Position numbers and translations under genes: made by a program. From JAHQVK01 sp036788295 (lineage in GTDB: Bacteria; Myxococcota; Kuafuiibacteriia; Kuafuiibacteriales; Kuafuiibacteriaceae): DNA of 64,000 nt. The DNA lies in contig DAIQNR010000017.1 in the NCBI GenBank assembly GCA_036788295.1, forward strand, positions 1-64,000, written 5' to 3'. This document shows, one piece after another, positions 33,590 to 43,882 of this stretch; within the stretch, counting starts at the first letter, position 1, and every line of letters starts with the position of its first letter. A model generated the notes under the pieces. It made no database searches and had not been told where the DNA came from. It saw only the letters and a program-made list of their open reading frames with translations.

Positions 33590-34634
33590 GACCGGCCGGC
33601 TCGGGGAGAGACCTTCCCACCGGGTGAAGGGGCGCGTCCTGCGCCAAGGAGAACGCGAGCCGCTCGAACGCGCGCTGGTCGTTCAGGCTGCCCCCCTTGA
33701 GAGCCGTGTCCGTGGTCTGAATGGCCGACAGGGACCGGGCGATCCGGCCGGCGTCGAGGCGGCGGGCCTGCTCGAGCAGCTTCGTGGCCACGAACGGCGG
33801 CACCTTCAGCGAGCCGGCGAGTTCGCCCGCCGTCGCCCCCCGCCCCACCGCCTCCCGGGCCGAAAGCAAGAGCCGGTACTGCCGGGCGAGCAGCGCGAGC
33901 ACCTTGAGCGGGGGCTCCCGCTGCTCGGACAGCACGTGGTGAAGCCCCCGCAGGACCGCCTGCCGGTCGCCGGCTGCGATCGCGTCCACGAGCGCGAAGA
34001 CCGACATCTCCCCGCTCCCCGGCACCAGCGCCTCGACGTCCGCCCGGCGGATCGGCACCCCCGAATCTGGCCCAACGTACAGGTGGAGGCGCTCGAGCGC
34101 GGCCACCGCCTCGGCGAGGTCCGCCCCCACCCCCGCGACCAGCAGCCGGGCCGCGTCCGGCTCGATGGTCGCCCCCTCCCGCCGGGCCCGCTCCATGAGC
34201 ACCCCGGGCAGATCGGCCTCGGACGGCTCATCGAAGCGCACCGCCCCGCCCATCTTTTTGGCCGCCTTGTAGAACCGGGTGCGGGCGTCCCACTTCGCCG
34301 CCACCAAGACCAAGGTCGTGGTGGGCGACGGCCGCTCGAGGTACGCGACGAGCGCCGCCGCCGGATCCTGGTCGTCCTTGCCCCTCTTTTCGACGAGGGC
34401 CTCGGCCTGGCGCACCACCACGAGGCGCCGGGGCGCGAACGCGGGCAAGGTGTTGGCCACGTCGAGCACCCGGGCCACCGTGGCGGTCCTACCCTCGAGG
34501 CGGTCGAAGTTGAAGTCCACCGCCGGCGCGCCCGGCGGAAAGATCCGGGAGCTCAGATCGGCCAGAAACTCGTCCACGAGCAGACCGACCCCGTCCACGA
34601 CGTGGACGAGCGGCTCGGGCTTCGGCTTGGCCAT
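33576..34634 (-). CDS. holA: DNA polymerase III subunit delta
   Basis: 352 residues, the size of HolA. This clamp-loader subunit opens the beta clamp. Family features are the N-terminal domain with a P-loop-like but non-ATPase fold (VDFNFDRLEGRTATVARVLDVANTLPAFAPRRLVVVRQAEAL), LVLVAAKWDARTRFYKAAKK in place of the sensor region, and the C-terminal collar helices (REPPLKVLALLARQYRLLLSARE, DTALKGGSLNDQRAFERLAFSL). It starts 6 bases after icd and appears to be co-transcribed with it. Confidence 0.9.
   Translation of the reverse strand: MAKPKPEPLVHVVDGVGLLVDEFLADLSSRIFPPGAPAVDFNFDRLEGRTATVARVLDVANTLPAFAPRRLVVVRQAEALVEKRGKDDQDPAAALVAYLERPSPTTTLVLVAAKWDARTRFYKAAKKMGGAVRFDEPSEADLPGVLMERARREGATIEPDAARLLVAGVGADLAEAVAALERLHLYVGPDSGVPIRRADVEALVPGSGEMSVFALVDAIAAGDRQAVLRGLHHVLSEQREPPLKVLALLARQYRLLLSAREAVGRGATAGELAGSLKVPPFVATKLLEQARRLDAGRIARSLSAIQTTDTALKGGSLNDQRAFERLAFSLAQDAPLHPVGRSLPEPAGLRPG
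33581..33599. terminator. Short hairpin at the convergent gene ends
   Basis: CCGGCC and GGCCGG pair across a 7-base loop that contains the stop codon of the acyltransferase-carrier gene. It lies where that gene and holA overlap. There is no U-run; a bidirectional terminator role is tentative. Confidence 0.3.
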
Positions 34635-34640
34635 GGCGCC

Positions 34641-35930
<1,290 letters not shown>

Positions 35931-36319
35931 GGGGCCCCACGTATCGCAGCCCCCCGCCATGCACAACTCCGGTCGATCCCGGCTTTTGGGCGGGCCGAGC
36001 GCCGACCAGGACCGATTCCGGAGAGCCTCCGCCCGTGCACCGTCGAGGTCGGTCGGGCCGGACATCGCGTGGACCGCCGAGCGAGGCGAAAGCTCTGCGG
36101 CATCGGCCGAGGCGAGACCAAGGCCGGTTCGATGGCACGAGCCGTGCTTGAGTCCGGGGCGTCCCACGGAGCCTCGACCGCCAGGCGCGGCGGAGGACTT
36201 CCCCGCGCCCCTCGGAGCTCCGCTCCGGGGGGCGCAGTTCCCCATCGGGCGGTCGGCGCGGGGGCTTCAGCCCCCACGAAGCGGTGGAACCCGGAGACGA
36301 GAGCCCTCGGGGAGACCGG
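35931..36319. other. 389-base intergenic region between icd and the DEAD-box gene
   Basis: Both neighbours are on the minus strand. The icd promoter hexamer (TACGTG, minus strand 35943-35938) lies at one end and a short hairpin at 36260-36275. No convincing ORF, RNA gene or other repeat is visible. Confidence 0.6.
36260..36275 (-). terminator. GGGGGC-TTCA-GCCCCC hairpin after the DEAD-box gene
   Basis: A perfect 6-bp stem with a 4-base loop, 45 bases past the helicase stop. It lacks a U-run, so it may be a REP-like palindrome rather than an intrinsic terminator. Confidence 0.4.
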
Positions 36320-37543
36320 TCAGCCCCGGGCCCGGCGCCGCCCCTGGTTGCCCCCGCGCTGAGCCGGGCGAGCCCGAGCCACGGGAGCCACCGGCGCCGG
36401 GACGGTGGACCGGTAGGGGTGGTCGTCGCGCACCGGCACCCGCTGCCCGGTTACCCGCTCGATGTCCCGGAGGTAGGCCCGCTCTTCTTCGTCGCAAAAC
36501 GAGATCGCGATCCCGTCCTTGCCCGCCCGCGCCGTCCGCCCGATCCGGTGGACGTAGTCTTCCGGGACATTGGGCAGGTCGAAGTTGATGACGTGGGTGA
36601 CCCCAGGCACGTCGATGCCTCGGGCGGCGATGTCGGTCGCGACCAGGACCCGGGTCTCCCCGGAGCGAAAGTTCGCGAGGGCCCGGGTGCGAGCGCTCTG
36701 GGACTTGTTGCCGTGGATTGCCTCGGCCGAGACTTGGGAGGCGACCAGGGTTTTGGCGACCCGGTTGGCCCCGTGTTTGGTCCGCGTGAACACGAGCGTG
36801 CGCTCGATGGCCCGGTCCCGAAGGAGCAGCTCGAGCAGCTTCGGCTTGTCCGCCTTCTCGACGAACAGCACCGCCTGATCGATGCGCTCGACGGTGGTGG
36901 CCGGCGGCGTGACCTCCACCCGGACGGGATCCTTCAGGAGCCGGCCGGCCAGCTCGGCGATGTCGCCGGGCATGGTCGCGGAAAACAGGAGCGATTGCCG
37001 CTTCTCGGGCAGGGCCTTCATCACCCGGCGCACGTCGTGGATGAAGCCCATGTCGAGCATGCGGTCGGCCTCATCGAGCACGAACACTTCGAGCTGACGC
37101 AGGTCCACGTGGCCCTGCCCCATGAGGTCGAGCAGGCGCCCTGGCGTGGCGACGAGCACGTCGAGGCCCCGGCGCAGCATGTCCACCTGGGGATTCTGCC
37201 CGACGCCGCCAAAGAGGACGCCCACGCGCAGGGAGATGTGCTTTCCGTACGCGTCGAAGCTCTCCTTGACCTGCGCTGCGAGCTCGCGGGTCGGGCCGAG
37301 CACGAGCACCCGGGGCGGACCGGGGCGGCGGCGGGGGGCGGCCGCGAGCCGCTCCAGGATGGGGAGGGCAAACGCGGCCGTCTTGCCGGTGCCGGTCTGG
37401 GCGATGCCGAGCAGGTCCCGCCCGTCCACGAGCGGCGGGATGGCCTGCACCTGGATCGGCGTCGCCTCGGTGTAGCCGCGGTCGGCCACCGCGCGGCGGA
37501 GGGGCTCGGAGAGGGGGAGTTCGGAAAATAGGGTCTGGGTCAT
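36320..37543 (-). CDS. rhlE: DEAD-box ATP-dependent RNA helicase (RhlE type)
   Basis: 407 residues. All core motifs are present: Q-motif (YTEATPIQVQAIP), I (AQTGTGKT), II (DEAD in VLDEADRML), III (SAT), IV-VI (ATDIAARGIDVP, HRIGRTARAG). A short Arg/Gly/Pro-rich tail (about 375-407) is typical of RhlE proteins, which remodel RNA in ribosome assembly and decay. TAGCGC lies 9 nt before the ATG. No partner genes are in the operon. Confidence 0.92.
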   Translation of the reverse strand: MTQTLFSELPLSEPLRRAVADRGYTEATPIQVQAIPPLVDGRDLLGIAQTGTGKTAAFALPILERLAAAPRRRPGPPRVLVLGPTRELAAQVKESFDAYGKHISLRVGVLFGGVGQNPQVDMLRRGLDVLVATPGRLLDLMGQGHVDLRQLEVFVLDEADRMLDMGFIHDVRRVMKALPEKRQSLLFSATMPGDIAELAGRLLKDPVRVEVTPPATTVERIDQAVLFVEKADKPKLLELLLRDRAIERTLVFTRTKHGANRVAKTLVASQVSAEAIHGNKSQSARTRALANFRSGETRVLVATDIAARGIDVPGVTHVINFDLPNVPEDYVHRIGRTARAGKDGIAISFCDEEERAYLRDIERVTGQRVPVRDDHPYRSTVPAPVAPVARARPAQRGGNQGRRRARG

Positions 37544-37668
37544 GGTTCGGAGGCGCTACACCCGGGATGAACCGGGCATCGGCCGTCGCTCCTCACCTCG
37601 GTGAACCGAATCGCTCCGGTCGCGAGGCCCCCGATGGGGCCAGGGCCCGGGGAGCGAGTGCCGTGCAC

Positions 37669-37694
37669 GCGGGACCGGCATGGACCGGTCCCGC
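37669..37694 (-). terminator. Strong hairpin downstream of thrS
   Basis: GCGGGACCGG and CCGGTCCCGC pair perfectly over 10 bp across a 6-base loop. It lies 35 bases past the thrS stop, between thrS and the DEAD-box gene. No U-run follows; it is the best terminator candidate in the window. Confidence 0.5.
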
Positions 37695-37728
37695 CTCGGA
37701 GTCAACGAAGCGCCGGCGGCGCCGGTCG

Positions 37729-39735
37729 TCAGGCCGCCGGAGCGATCGGCGCGCCGAGCCCAGGCGGGACCATCTCGGCGACGGCGCGGCTGAGGAAAGC
37801 GTCGAGCGGGAGCTCGCCGAGCTCGCCCTCGTCCCTCGAGCGGACGTTGACCGAGCCCGCTCGAGACTCGTTGTCGCCCACGACGAGCAGGTATGGGATC
37901 TTCTGCAGGCTGCCCTGCCGGATCTTGTAACCGACGCGGTCGCCGCGCAGGTTCGCTTCCGCGCGAAGGCCCACCGCGCTCAGCCGCTCGGTGACCAACT
38001 TCGCGTAGGCGTCGAACTTCTCCGACACCGGCAGCACCTGCACCTGCACCGGCGCGAGCCACAGCGGGAAGCGCCCCGCCGTGTGCTCGATGAGGATCCC
38101 GAGGAACCGCTCGAGGCTGCCGTAGGCCGCCCGGTGCAGCATCACCGGAGGGTGGCGCTGGCCGTCGGAGCCGACGTACTCGAGGCCGAAGCGCTCCGGC
38201 ATCGAAAAATCGAGCTGAATGGTCCCGCACTGCCACGACCGCCTCAGCACGTCGCGGATGTGAAAATCGATCTTCGGCCCGTAGAACGCGCCGTCCCCTG
38301 CGTTCAAGACGTATTCGACCCCTTTGCAGTCGAGGGCCGAGACCAGCGCCCGCTCCGCTCGCTCCCACATCTCGTCCGAGCCGATGCTCTTCTCCGGCCG
38401 GGTGGACAGCTCGATGCGCACGTCATCGAGCCCAAACGCCCCGTAGACCTCCCGGAAGAACTCGATGAGCATCCCGATCTCGGCCTCGATCTGGTCGGGC
38501 GTGCAAAAGTGGTGGGCGTCGTCCTGGGTGAAGGCCTGCACCCGGAACAGGCCGTGCCTCGCCCCGGACATCTCCCGCCGGTGCACGAGCCCCAGCTCCG
38601 CGTACCTCAGCGGAAGCTCGTTGTAGCTGTGGGGCCGGGCCTTGAAGAGAATGCAGTGACCGGGGCAATTCATCGGCTTCACCGCCATCGGCCGGTCCTC
38701 TTCCACGTTGTCGTGGATGTGCTCGGCGTCCTTTTCGTCCCGAAGCTTCATCTTCGTGAAGAACATGTTCTCGAGGTAGTTGTCGTAGTGGCCGGAGGTA
38801 TGCCACAGCCGCTCCGAGAGGATGAGCGGCGCCTTGACCTCTTGGTAGCCCCGCCGCCGCAGCTGCGCCCGCATGTATTCGGACAAGGTCTGAAACAGCG
38901 TCGCGCCCTTCGGCAAGAAGAACGGAAAGCCGGGCGCCTCGTCGCTGAAGAAGAACAGCTCGAGCTGCTCTCCGAGCACCCGGTGATCCCGCTTCTTGGC
39001 CTCCTCGATGAGCCGCAGGTGCTCGTCGAGCTCCTGCTTGGTGAAAAACGCGGTGCCGTAGACCCGCTGGAGCTGGGCCCGGCTCGCGTCGGCCCGCCAA
39101 TAGGCGCCGGCCACGCTCGTGAGCTTCACGTTCTTCAAAAACCCGGTGTCGGGGACGTGCGGGCCCCGGCAGAGGTCGATGAAGTCCCCGTGCTGGTAAA
39201 ACGAGAGCGTCGCCCCCTTCTCGAGCAGACCGTCCACGATCTCCTTCTTGAATGGGTTGTCGCCGCCGTCGATCCCGCGGTAGCGAGCGTAGGCTTCGTC
39301 GGCGAGGCCGGCGGTCGCCTCGGCCCGCACGAAGGGGAGCGCTTGCTTCGCGATCCGCTGCATCTCCGCCTCGATCTTCGGGAAGTCCTCGGGGCTGATG
39401 CGCTCGTCGGGAAGGTAGATGTCGTAATAGAAGCCGTCCTGCACCACCGGGCCGATGGTGAGCTGCGCCTTCGGGAAGATGCGGAGGATGGCGTCGGCCA
39501 TGAGGTGGGCCGCGGAGTGGCGGAGCACCTCGAGCGCGTCGGGGTCTTTCTTGGTGAGGATCGCGACCTCGGCGCCGTCGACCAGGGGGCGGCCGAGGTC
39601 CACCACTTCGCCGCCGACCCGAGCGGCGACCGCGGCCTTGGCGAGCCCGGTGGAGATCGACGCGGCGAGCGCCCGGGCGTCGGCGCCCTCGGGCAGCTCG
39701 CGCGAGCTGCCGTCGGGGAGTTTCACGGAGATCAT
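37729..39735 (-). CDS. thrS: Threonyl-tRNA synthetase
   Basis: 668 residues. An N-terminal TGS domain (MISVKLPDGSSRELPEGADA), the second additional domain (HSAAHLMADAILRIFP, an AlaX-like editing domain with HxxxH and a later Cys), the class II catalytic core with zinc ligand Cys in MNCPGHC and motif 2 (YAELGLVHRREMSG...RVQAFTQDDAHHF), and the C-terminal anticodon-binding domain (APVQVQVLPVSEKFDAYA). It charges tRNA-Thr and edits Ser-tRNA. The start is ATG 39735 with AGGA 9 nt upstream; ATG 39741 is an in-frame alternative adding two residues. In many bacteria infC follows thrS; here it does not. Confidence 0.95.
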   Translation of the reverse strand: MISVKLPDGSSRELPEGADARALAASISTGLAKAAVAARVGGEVVDLGRPLVDGAEVAILTKKDPDALEVLRHSAAHLMADAILRIFPKAQLTIGPVVQDGFYYDIYLPDERISPEDFPKIEAEMQRIAKQALPFVRAEATAGLADEAYARYRGIDGGDNPFKKEIVDGLLEKGATLSFYQHGDFIDLCRGPHVPDTGFLKNVKLTSVAGAYWRADASRAQLQRVYGTAFFTKQELDEHLRLIEEAKKRDHRVLGEQLELFFFSDEAPGFPFFLPKGATLFQTLSEYMRAQLRRRGYQEVKAPLILSERLWHTSGHYDNYLENMFFTKMKLRDEKDAEHIHDNVEEDRPMAVKPMNCPGHCILFKARPHSYNELPLRYAELGLVHRREMSGARHGLFRVQAFTQDDAHHFCTPDQIEAEIGMLIEFFREVYGAFGLDDVRIELSTRPEKSIGSDEMWERAERALVSALDCKGVEYVLNAGDGAFYGPKIDFHIRDVLRRSWQCGTIQLDFSMPERFGLEYVGSDGQRHPPVMLHRAAYGSLERFLGILIEHTAGRFPLWLAPVQVQVLPVSEKFDAYAKLVTERLSAVGLRAEANLRGDRVGYKIRQGSLQKIPYLLVVGDNESRAGSVNVRSRDEGELGELPLDAFLSRAVAEMVPPGLGAPIAPAA

Positions 39736-39930
39736 CGTCATCGGTCCTTTCCGGGGACGGCCACGACCCGCCCCCACGAGCGGCGCGGACATACGAGGTC
39801 CGCGCCGAAGAGACCCGAGCATGGCAGAGGCGGCATCGGAGGAGAAGCCGGTTGTCGGGGCGCCACCGGCTTCCTGGCTGCTGGTCGCTTGGTTCTGGGT
39901 GCCGGCGGGCGCGTGGCGCAGCATGCGCGC

Positions 39931-41730
39931 GTGCCGGACGAATCGAGCGCCGAACAGGGCGGGGAGGCGAGCCTCCGGTCGGTGTGGCGGCTGCTGCCCC
40001 TTCTGTGGCCCGAAGGGCAGACGGCGGTGCGGTGGCGGGTGGTGGGGGCGCTCCTAGCGCTGCTCGCCGCCAAAGGGCTCGGGGTGTTGATCCCCTGGTT
40101 CTATCGGGACGCGGTCGATGCGCTCGGGATCGAGGGCGGTCCCGCCGCCATTCCCATCGCCGCCATTCCCATCGCCGCCATCCTCGCCTACGGCCTCGCC
40201 CGGGTGCTCTCGCTCGGCTTCGGGCAGCTTCGGGAGCTGTTGTTCGAGCGGGTCGAACAGCAGGTGAAGCGGGGGGCGGCGGTCCGGGTGCTCTCCCACC
40301 TGCACGACCTGCCGCTCGCGTTTCACCTCGGCCGGCAGACCGGCGGCCTCGGGCGGGCGGTGGACCGGGGCACGTCCGCGATCGGCTCGCTCTTGTCGAT
40401 GGCGCTGTTCAACGTGCTGCCCACGCTGCTCGAGCTGGGTTTGGTCATGGCGGTGCTCGGCGGGTTCTTCGCCCCCCGGTTCGCCGCCGTGCTCGGGCTG
40501 ACGGTCTCCGTCTACGTCGGGTTCACCATCGCCGCCACCGAGTGGCGGACCCGGTTTCGCCGCCGCCTCGTCGAAGCCGACCGGGCGGCGAGCACCCGAG
40601 CGCTCGACAGCCTGCTGAACTTCGAGACGGTGAAATACTTCGGCAACGAGGCACTCGAGGTGGAGCGCTACGACGGGGCGCTTCGCCGCTACGAAGAGGC
40701 GGCGGTCAAGAGCCAGTCCGCGCTCGGGGCGCTGAACTTCGGGCAGTCGCTCATCATCGCCGCCGGGCTGACCGCGCTCATGGCCATGGCCGCCGAAGGC
40801 ATCATCGAGAAGACGATGAGCGTCGGCGACTTCGTGCTCGTGAACACCTATCTCATGCAGCTCGCGCAGCCGCTCGGGGTGTTCGGGTGGGTGTACCGAA
40901 GCGTTCGGCAAGCCACCGTGGACATGCACCAGATGTTCGCGCTGCTCGACGAGAAGAGCACCATCTTGGACGCACCCTCTGCCCCCCCGCTGTCGGTCTC
41001 GGAAGGACACGTCCGCTTCGAGGGGGTCTCTTTCGGCTACGACGAGCGCCGCCCGATCTTGAGCGGGGTGAGCTTCGAAGTGCCCCCCGGCCACACCGTC
41101 GCGCTCGTCGGACAGAGCGGGGCGGGAAAGTCCACCATCGGCCGGCTCCTGTTTCGGTTCTGGGATCCGGACGAGGGCCGCGTCACCATCGACGGGGTAG
41201 ACATCCGCTCGGTCACGCAGTCGAGCCTTCGGGCCAAGATCGGGGTGGTCCCGCAGGACACCGTCCTGTTCAACGACACGCTCGCCTACAACCTCGAGTA
41301 CGCGAAGCCAGGGGCGTCGATGGAGGAGCTCAGGGAGGCGGCGAGGCAAGCCGCGATCCTCGACTTCATCGAGCGGACGCCGGACGGATGGATGACCCGG
41401 GTCGGCGAGCGCGGCCTCAAACTCTCCGGAGGAGAGAAGCAGCGCATCGCGATCGCGCGGGTCTTCTTGAGCGAACCTCCGATCCTCCTTCTCGACGAGG
41501 CGACCTCCGCGCTCGACTCGCGGACCGAGCTGACCATCCAGGGCCACCTGCGGGAGGCGTCCCGGGGGCGCACCACGCTCGTCATCGCCCACCGGCTGTC
41601 CACCGTGGTGCACGCCGACGCGATCTTGGTGCTCGAAGGGGGGCGCATCGTCGAGCGGGGCCGGCACGGCGATCTGCTCGCCGCCGGCGGGGTCTATGCG
41701 CAGATGTGGCGGCAGCAGGGAGATGGCTGA
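39931..41730 (+). CDS. ABC exporter of the HMT1/ATM1 family
   Basis: 599 residues, an inner-membrane half transporter. Six transmembrane helices (residues about 30-330) are followed by the ATPase: Walker A GQSGAGKST, signature LSGGEKQR, Walker B ILLLDEATSALD and the H-loop IAHRLS. LNFETVKYFGNEALEVERYDGAL in the coupling region is the hallmark of the ATM1/HMT1 group, which exports glutathione- or persulfide-linked compounds for Fe-S maturation and metal tolerance. The GTG at 39931 is tentative; GTG 39981 is possible. A 15-bp repeat lies in the second transmembrane helix. It faces away from thrS, with 195 bases between starts. Confidence 0.88.
   Translation: MPDESSAEQGGEASLRSVWRLLPLLWPEGQTAVRWRVVGALLALLAAKGLGVLIPWFYRDAVDALGIEGGPAAIPIAAIPIAAILAYGLARVLSLGFGQLRELLFERVEQQVKRGAAVRVLSHLHDLPLAFHLGRQTGGLGRAVDRGTSAIGSLLSMALFNVLPTLLELGLVMAVLGGFFAPRFAAVLGLTVSVYVGFTIAATEWRTRFRRRLVEADRAASTRALDSLLNFETVKYFGNEALEVERYDGALRRYEEAAVKSQSALGALNFGQSLIIAAGLTALMAMAAEGIIEKTMSVGDFVLVNTYLMQLAQPLGVFGWVYRSVRQATVDMHQMFALLDEKSTILDAPSAPPLSVSEGHVRFEGVSFGYDERRPILSGVSFEVPPGHTVALVGQSGAGKSTIGRLLFRFWDPDEGRVTIDGVDIRSVTQSSLRAKIGVVPQDTVLFNDTLAYNLEYAKPGASMEELREAARQAAILDFIERTPDGWMTRVGERGLKLSGGEKQRIAIARVFLSEPPILLLDEATSALDSRTELTIQGHLREASRGRTTLVIAHRLSTVVHADAILVLEGGRIVERGRHGDLLAAGGVYAQMWRQQGDG
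40144..40185 (+). repeat. 15-bp direct repeat in a transmembrane helix
   Basis: GCCGCCATTCCCATC occurs twice in tandem and a third partial copy follows, encoding AAIPIAAIPIAAI. Gain or loss of one unit would change helix length by five residues. Confidence 0.85.
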
Positions 41731-41734
41731 AGCT

Positions 41735-42748
41735 TCACAGCCCGGCGAGGGTCTTTGCCACGATCTCCTGGAGGCGCTCGGCGAGCTTGGGATCCACATC
41801 GAGGCCGCCCTCGACGAGCGCCCGGCCTTTGCTGTCCGCGGACACGTCCACACGGCTCGGCAGACCCCGGGGGTCGTCCCCATAGAGGGCGGCGAAGTGA
41901 GCGAGCGCCACCGGATAGAAGCCGAGCGGAGTCACGTGGACCTCATCGAGAAAAAGCGAGGCCCCGTCCGGAACGCCGAGCTCCTTCAGCGCGCCCCGCT
42001 CGGCGGCGAGGACCACCGCCGCGAGCGCCGAGCCGCCGGGGAGGACCTCGATCGGCGGGCCGCCGTCCGGCCCGAGCCTTCGGTTCACCTCGGCCGCGAC
42101 CGCTCGGTGCCACCCGAGATCCCGCTTCGTGACCTTCGCCCACGCCTCGATGCCCCCCTCGTCGGCCGTGCTCTTCCAGGTCTGGTACAAGAGGACCCGG
42201 ATGTCGGGGCGGGCCGAACGGGCATGCCGAACCCAGGATTCGAGCGCATCCGGGGTGCAGCACCAGTCGGCGGGCGCGTAACACGGCACCTTCCACGCCC
42301 CCGGCTTTCCCATGGGGCAGCTGTTGACTTCGGTGACGACGAGGTGGTCGGTCTGGCCCCGGTCGAGCAGCAACTTTGCTTCCATCTCGTAGAGGAGTTC
42401 CCCCTTCACCTCTTCGAGAAAGCCGCTCGGCACGAAGCTCCCGTCGAAGTCCCCGTCCCAGCGCCAATGGGCGGACAGCGGGGTCCCCCACCCCGATTGG
42501 TTTCGGACGCGGTGGACCTTGCCCCGGGCACGCGCGAAGCTCGCGACCATGTGGGGCAGGTCGTGACCGACGAGGCTGTGGCCGAGGTAGAGCACGGAGG
42601 CTTCGGCGCCGGTGCTGGTCGAGACCCGGGCTATGGGCGCCTCGCCTTCGGGCACCGGCCCGACGTGCCGTTCGGCGCAGCCGAGCCGCCCGCAGCCGGC
42701 GATGAGGCCCAAGGCGAGCGCAAAGAGGAGCGGTATGGTCCGGATCAT
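41735..42748 (-). CDS. SGNH-hydrolase-like lipoprotein
   Basis: 337 residues. Signal peptide with lipobox LIAGC. LYLGHSLVGHDLPHMVASFAR is the block I region with Ser in GHS, and FLDEVHVTPLGFYPVALAHFAALYG is the block V Asp-x-x-His with the His in VHVTPLG. The intervening VVTEVNSCPMG may be block III. It is therefore likely an esterase or carbohydrate deacetylase at the envelope. Two internal cysteine pairs suggest an oxidising location. It is convergent with the ABC exporter, 4 bases apart, and divergent from the M15-like gene. Confidence 0.75.
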   Translation of the reverse strand: MIRTIPLLFALALGLIAGCGRLGCAERHVGPVPEGEAPIARVSTSTGAEASVLYLGHSLVGHDLPHMVASFARARGKVHRVRNQSGWGTPLSAHWRWDGDFDGSFVPSGFLEEVKGELLYEMEAKLLLDRGQTDHLVVTEVNSCPMGKPGAWKVPCYAPADWCCTPDALESWVRHARSARPDIRVLLYQTWKSTADEGGIEAWAKVTKRDLGWHRAVAAEVNRRLGPDGGPPIEVLPGGSALAAVVLAAERGALKELGVPDGASLFLDEVHVTPLGFYPVALAHFAALYGDDPRGLPSRVDVSADSKGRALVEGGLDVDPKLAERLQEIVAKTLAGL

Positions 42749-42820
42749 GTTGCGCCCAGCCTTTCACGAATCGGGACCGGCGCCGACCCCCGACCGGGGG
42801 CCGCGCTCGCTTTGCTGCTC

Positions 42821-43882
42821 GTGGCCGCCGCGCCCCCGATGCCCACCGACCGGCGGCTCGACGTGCTCCCAGAGGAGCCGAAAGCGGCGCTGATCGCGGC
42901 CGCCGATCGGTGGAGCGACCGATCGCTGCGCCTCGCGGAGCGGCCGATCGACGCCGCGTTGCTCCGGCAGCTCGCCGCTGTCCCCGACGGCGAACCGATG
43001 CTGCGCTGGGTGCGGGAGACCACCGGCCGGCCGATCGACCTCGATGATTTCCTCTTCTTTCTGGACGACCTCCTTGCCCGCGGGCCGAAGGTCGCCGTCG
43101 TCCCGGCGAGCCGGGCCCGGGCCTACGGGATCCTGCTTCATCCCCACGACGTCTTCGGAAAGAAGCCCCGGCGCTACGGAGAGCACGGGCCGCTCCCGCT
43201 CGACGCGCCGCCGCCCCAGCCTTCGCTCGAGCCGGCCGAAGATGGAGACCCACCCGGTCCGCGGTGGACCGCCCGGTACCAGCAGCCGGACACCGACGAC
43301 GGCAAACTCACCGAGCTCGAGGCCCACAACCCTCGGTTCGGGCGCGCGGTCCGGTCGCTGTTCGAGCAGCTCGCCTCGGCCGGCGCCTTCACCTGGATCG
43401 AAGCCGGGGTCCGGCCCAGGGAGCGGGGCTATCTCATCTACGGGAGCTGGTTTCTCGGCCAGGCCAAGGGACCGGAGCAAGCGAGGGCCCGGATCCGGAC
43501 GCTCGAAGGATACCACGAGGCTTGGGGGCTCGATGTCCCCATCCGCTGGACCCACCCCGGCGGCATCGCCGCCGCCATCGAGGCCGCCCGGACCATGGCC
43601 GAGACCTACGGCGTGGACTACGCCACCCCGCGCGGGGCCCGCCGCTCGAGCCACTACGGAGGCAGCGCCGTCGATCTCGTGGCGGTGGACCTGCCCCGTC
43701 GGCTCTCGCTCGTCGCCCCGAGCAAAAAGAAGAGGACCTTCGATCTATCCGCTGCCGACCACCCACGGGACCTCTCCCTGTCCCCGCAGATCATCGAGTG
43801 GGTCGAGGCCGAATTCGGGCTCAGAAAGCTCCGCCCCGATTACCCGCACTGGGACGACGCAAGACCGCCTTCGGCGCCATGA
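42821..43882 (+). CDS. M15-like metallopeptidase, probable peptidoglycan peptidase
   Basis: About 353 residues from GTG 42821. SSHYGGSAVD (276-285) is the SxHxxGxAxD zinc and catalytic signature of M15 D-Ala-D-Ala carboxypeptidases/VanY-type enzymes; the C-terminal PHWD around residue 346 could supply the last ligand. A hydrophobic stretch (ALALLLVAAAP) just upstream suggests a signal peptide, but no ATG or GTG precedes it convincingly; TTG 42812 or an unusual start is possible, so the 5' end is uncertain. The 3' end overlaps the convergent HD-GYP gene by 62 bases. Confidence 0.7.
   Translation: MAAAPPMPTDRRLDVLPEEPKAALIAAADRWSDRSLRLAERPIDAALLRQLAAVPDGEPMLRWVRETTGRPIDLDDFLFFLDDLLARGPKVAVVPASRARAYGILLHPHDVFGKKPRRYGEHGPLPLDAPPPQPSLEPAEDGDPPGPRWTARYQQPDTDDGKLTELEAHNPRFGRAVRSLFEQLASAGAFTWIEAGVRPRERGYLIYGSWFLGQAKGPEQARARIRTLEGYHEAWGLDVPIRWTHPGGIAAAIEAARTMAETYGVDYATPRGARRSSHYGGSAVDLVAVDLPRRLSLVAPSKKKRTFDLSAADHPRDLSLSPQIIEWVEAEFGLRKLRPDYPHWDDARPPSAP

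Noticed and set aside
36260..36275. Riboswitch upstream of icd
   Set aside because: Only a 6-bp hairpin is visible, near the helicase gene end rather than the icd start, with no conserved aptamer-like sequence.
37567..39930. Long plus-strand frame antisense to thrS, continuous with the ABC exporter
   Set aside because: It is the antisense shadow of thrS; membrane helices and conserved sequence begin only after 39931.
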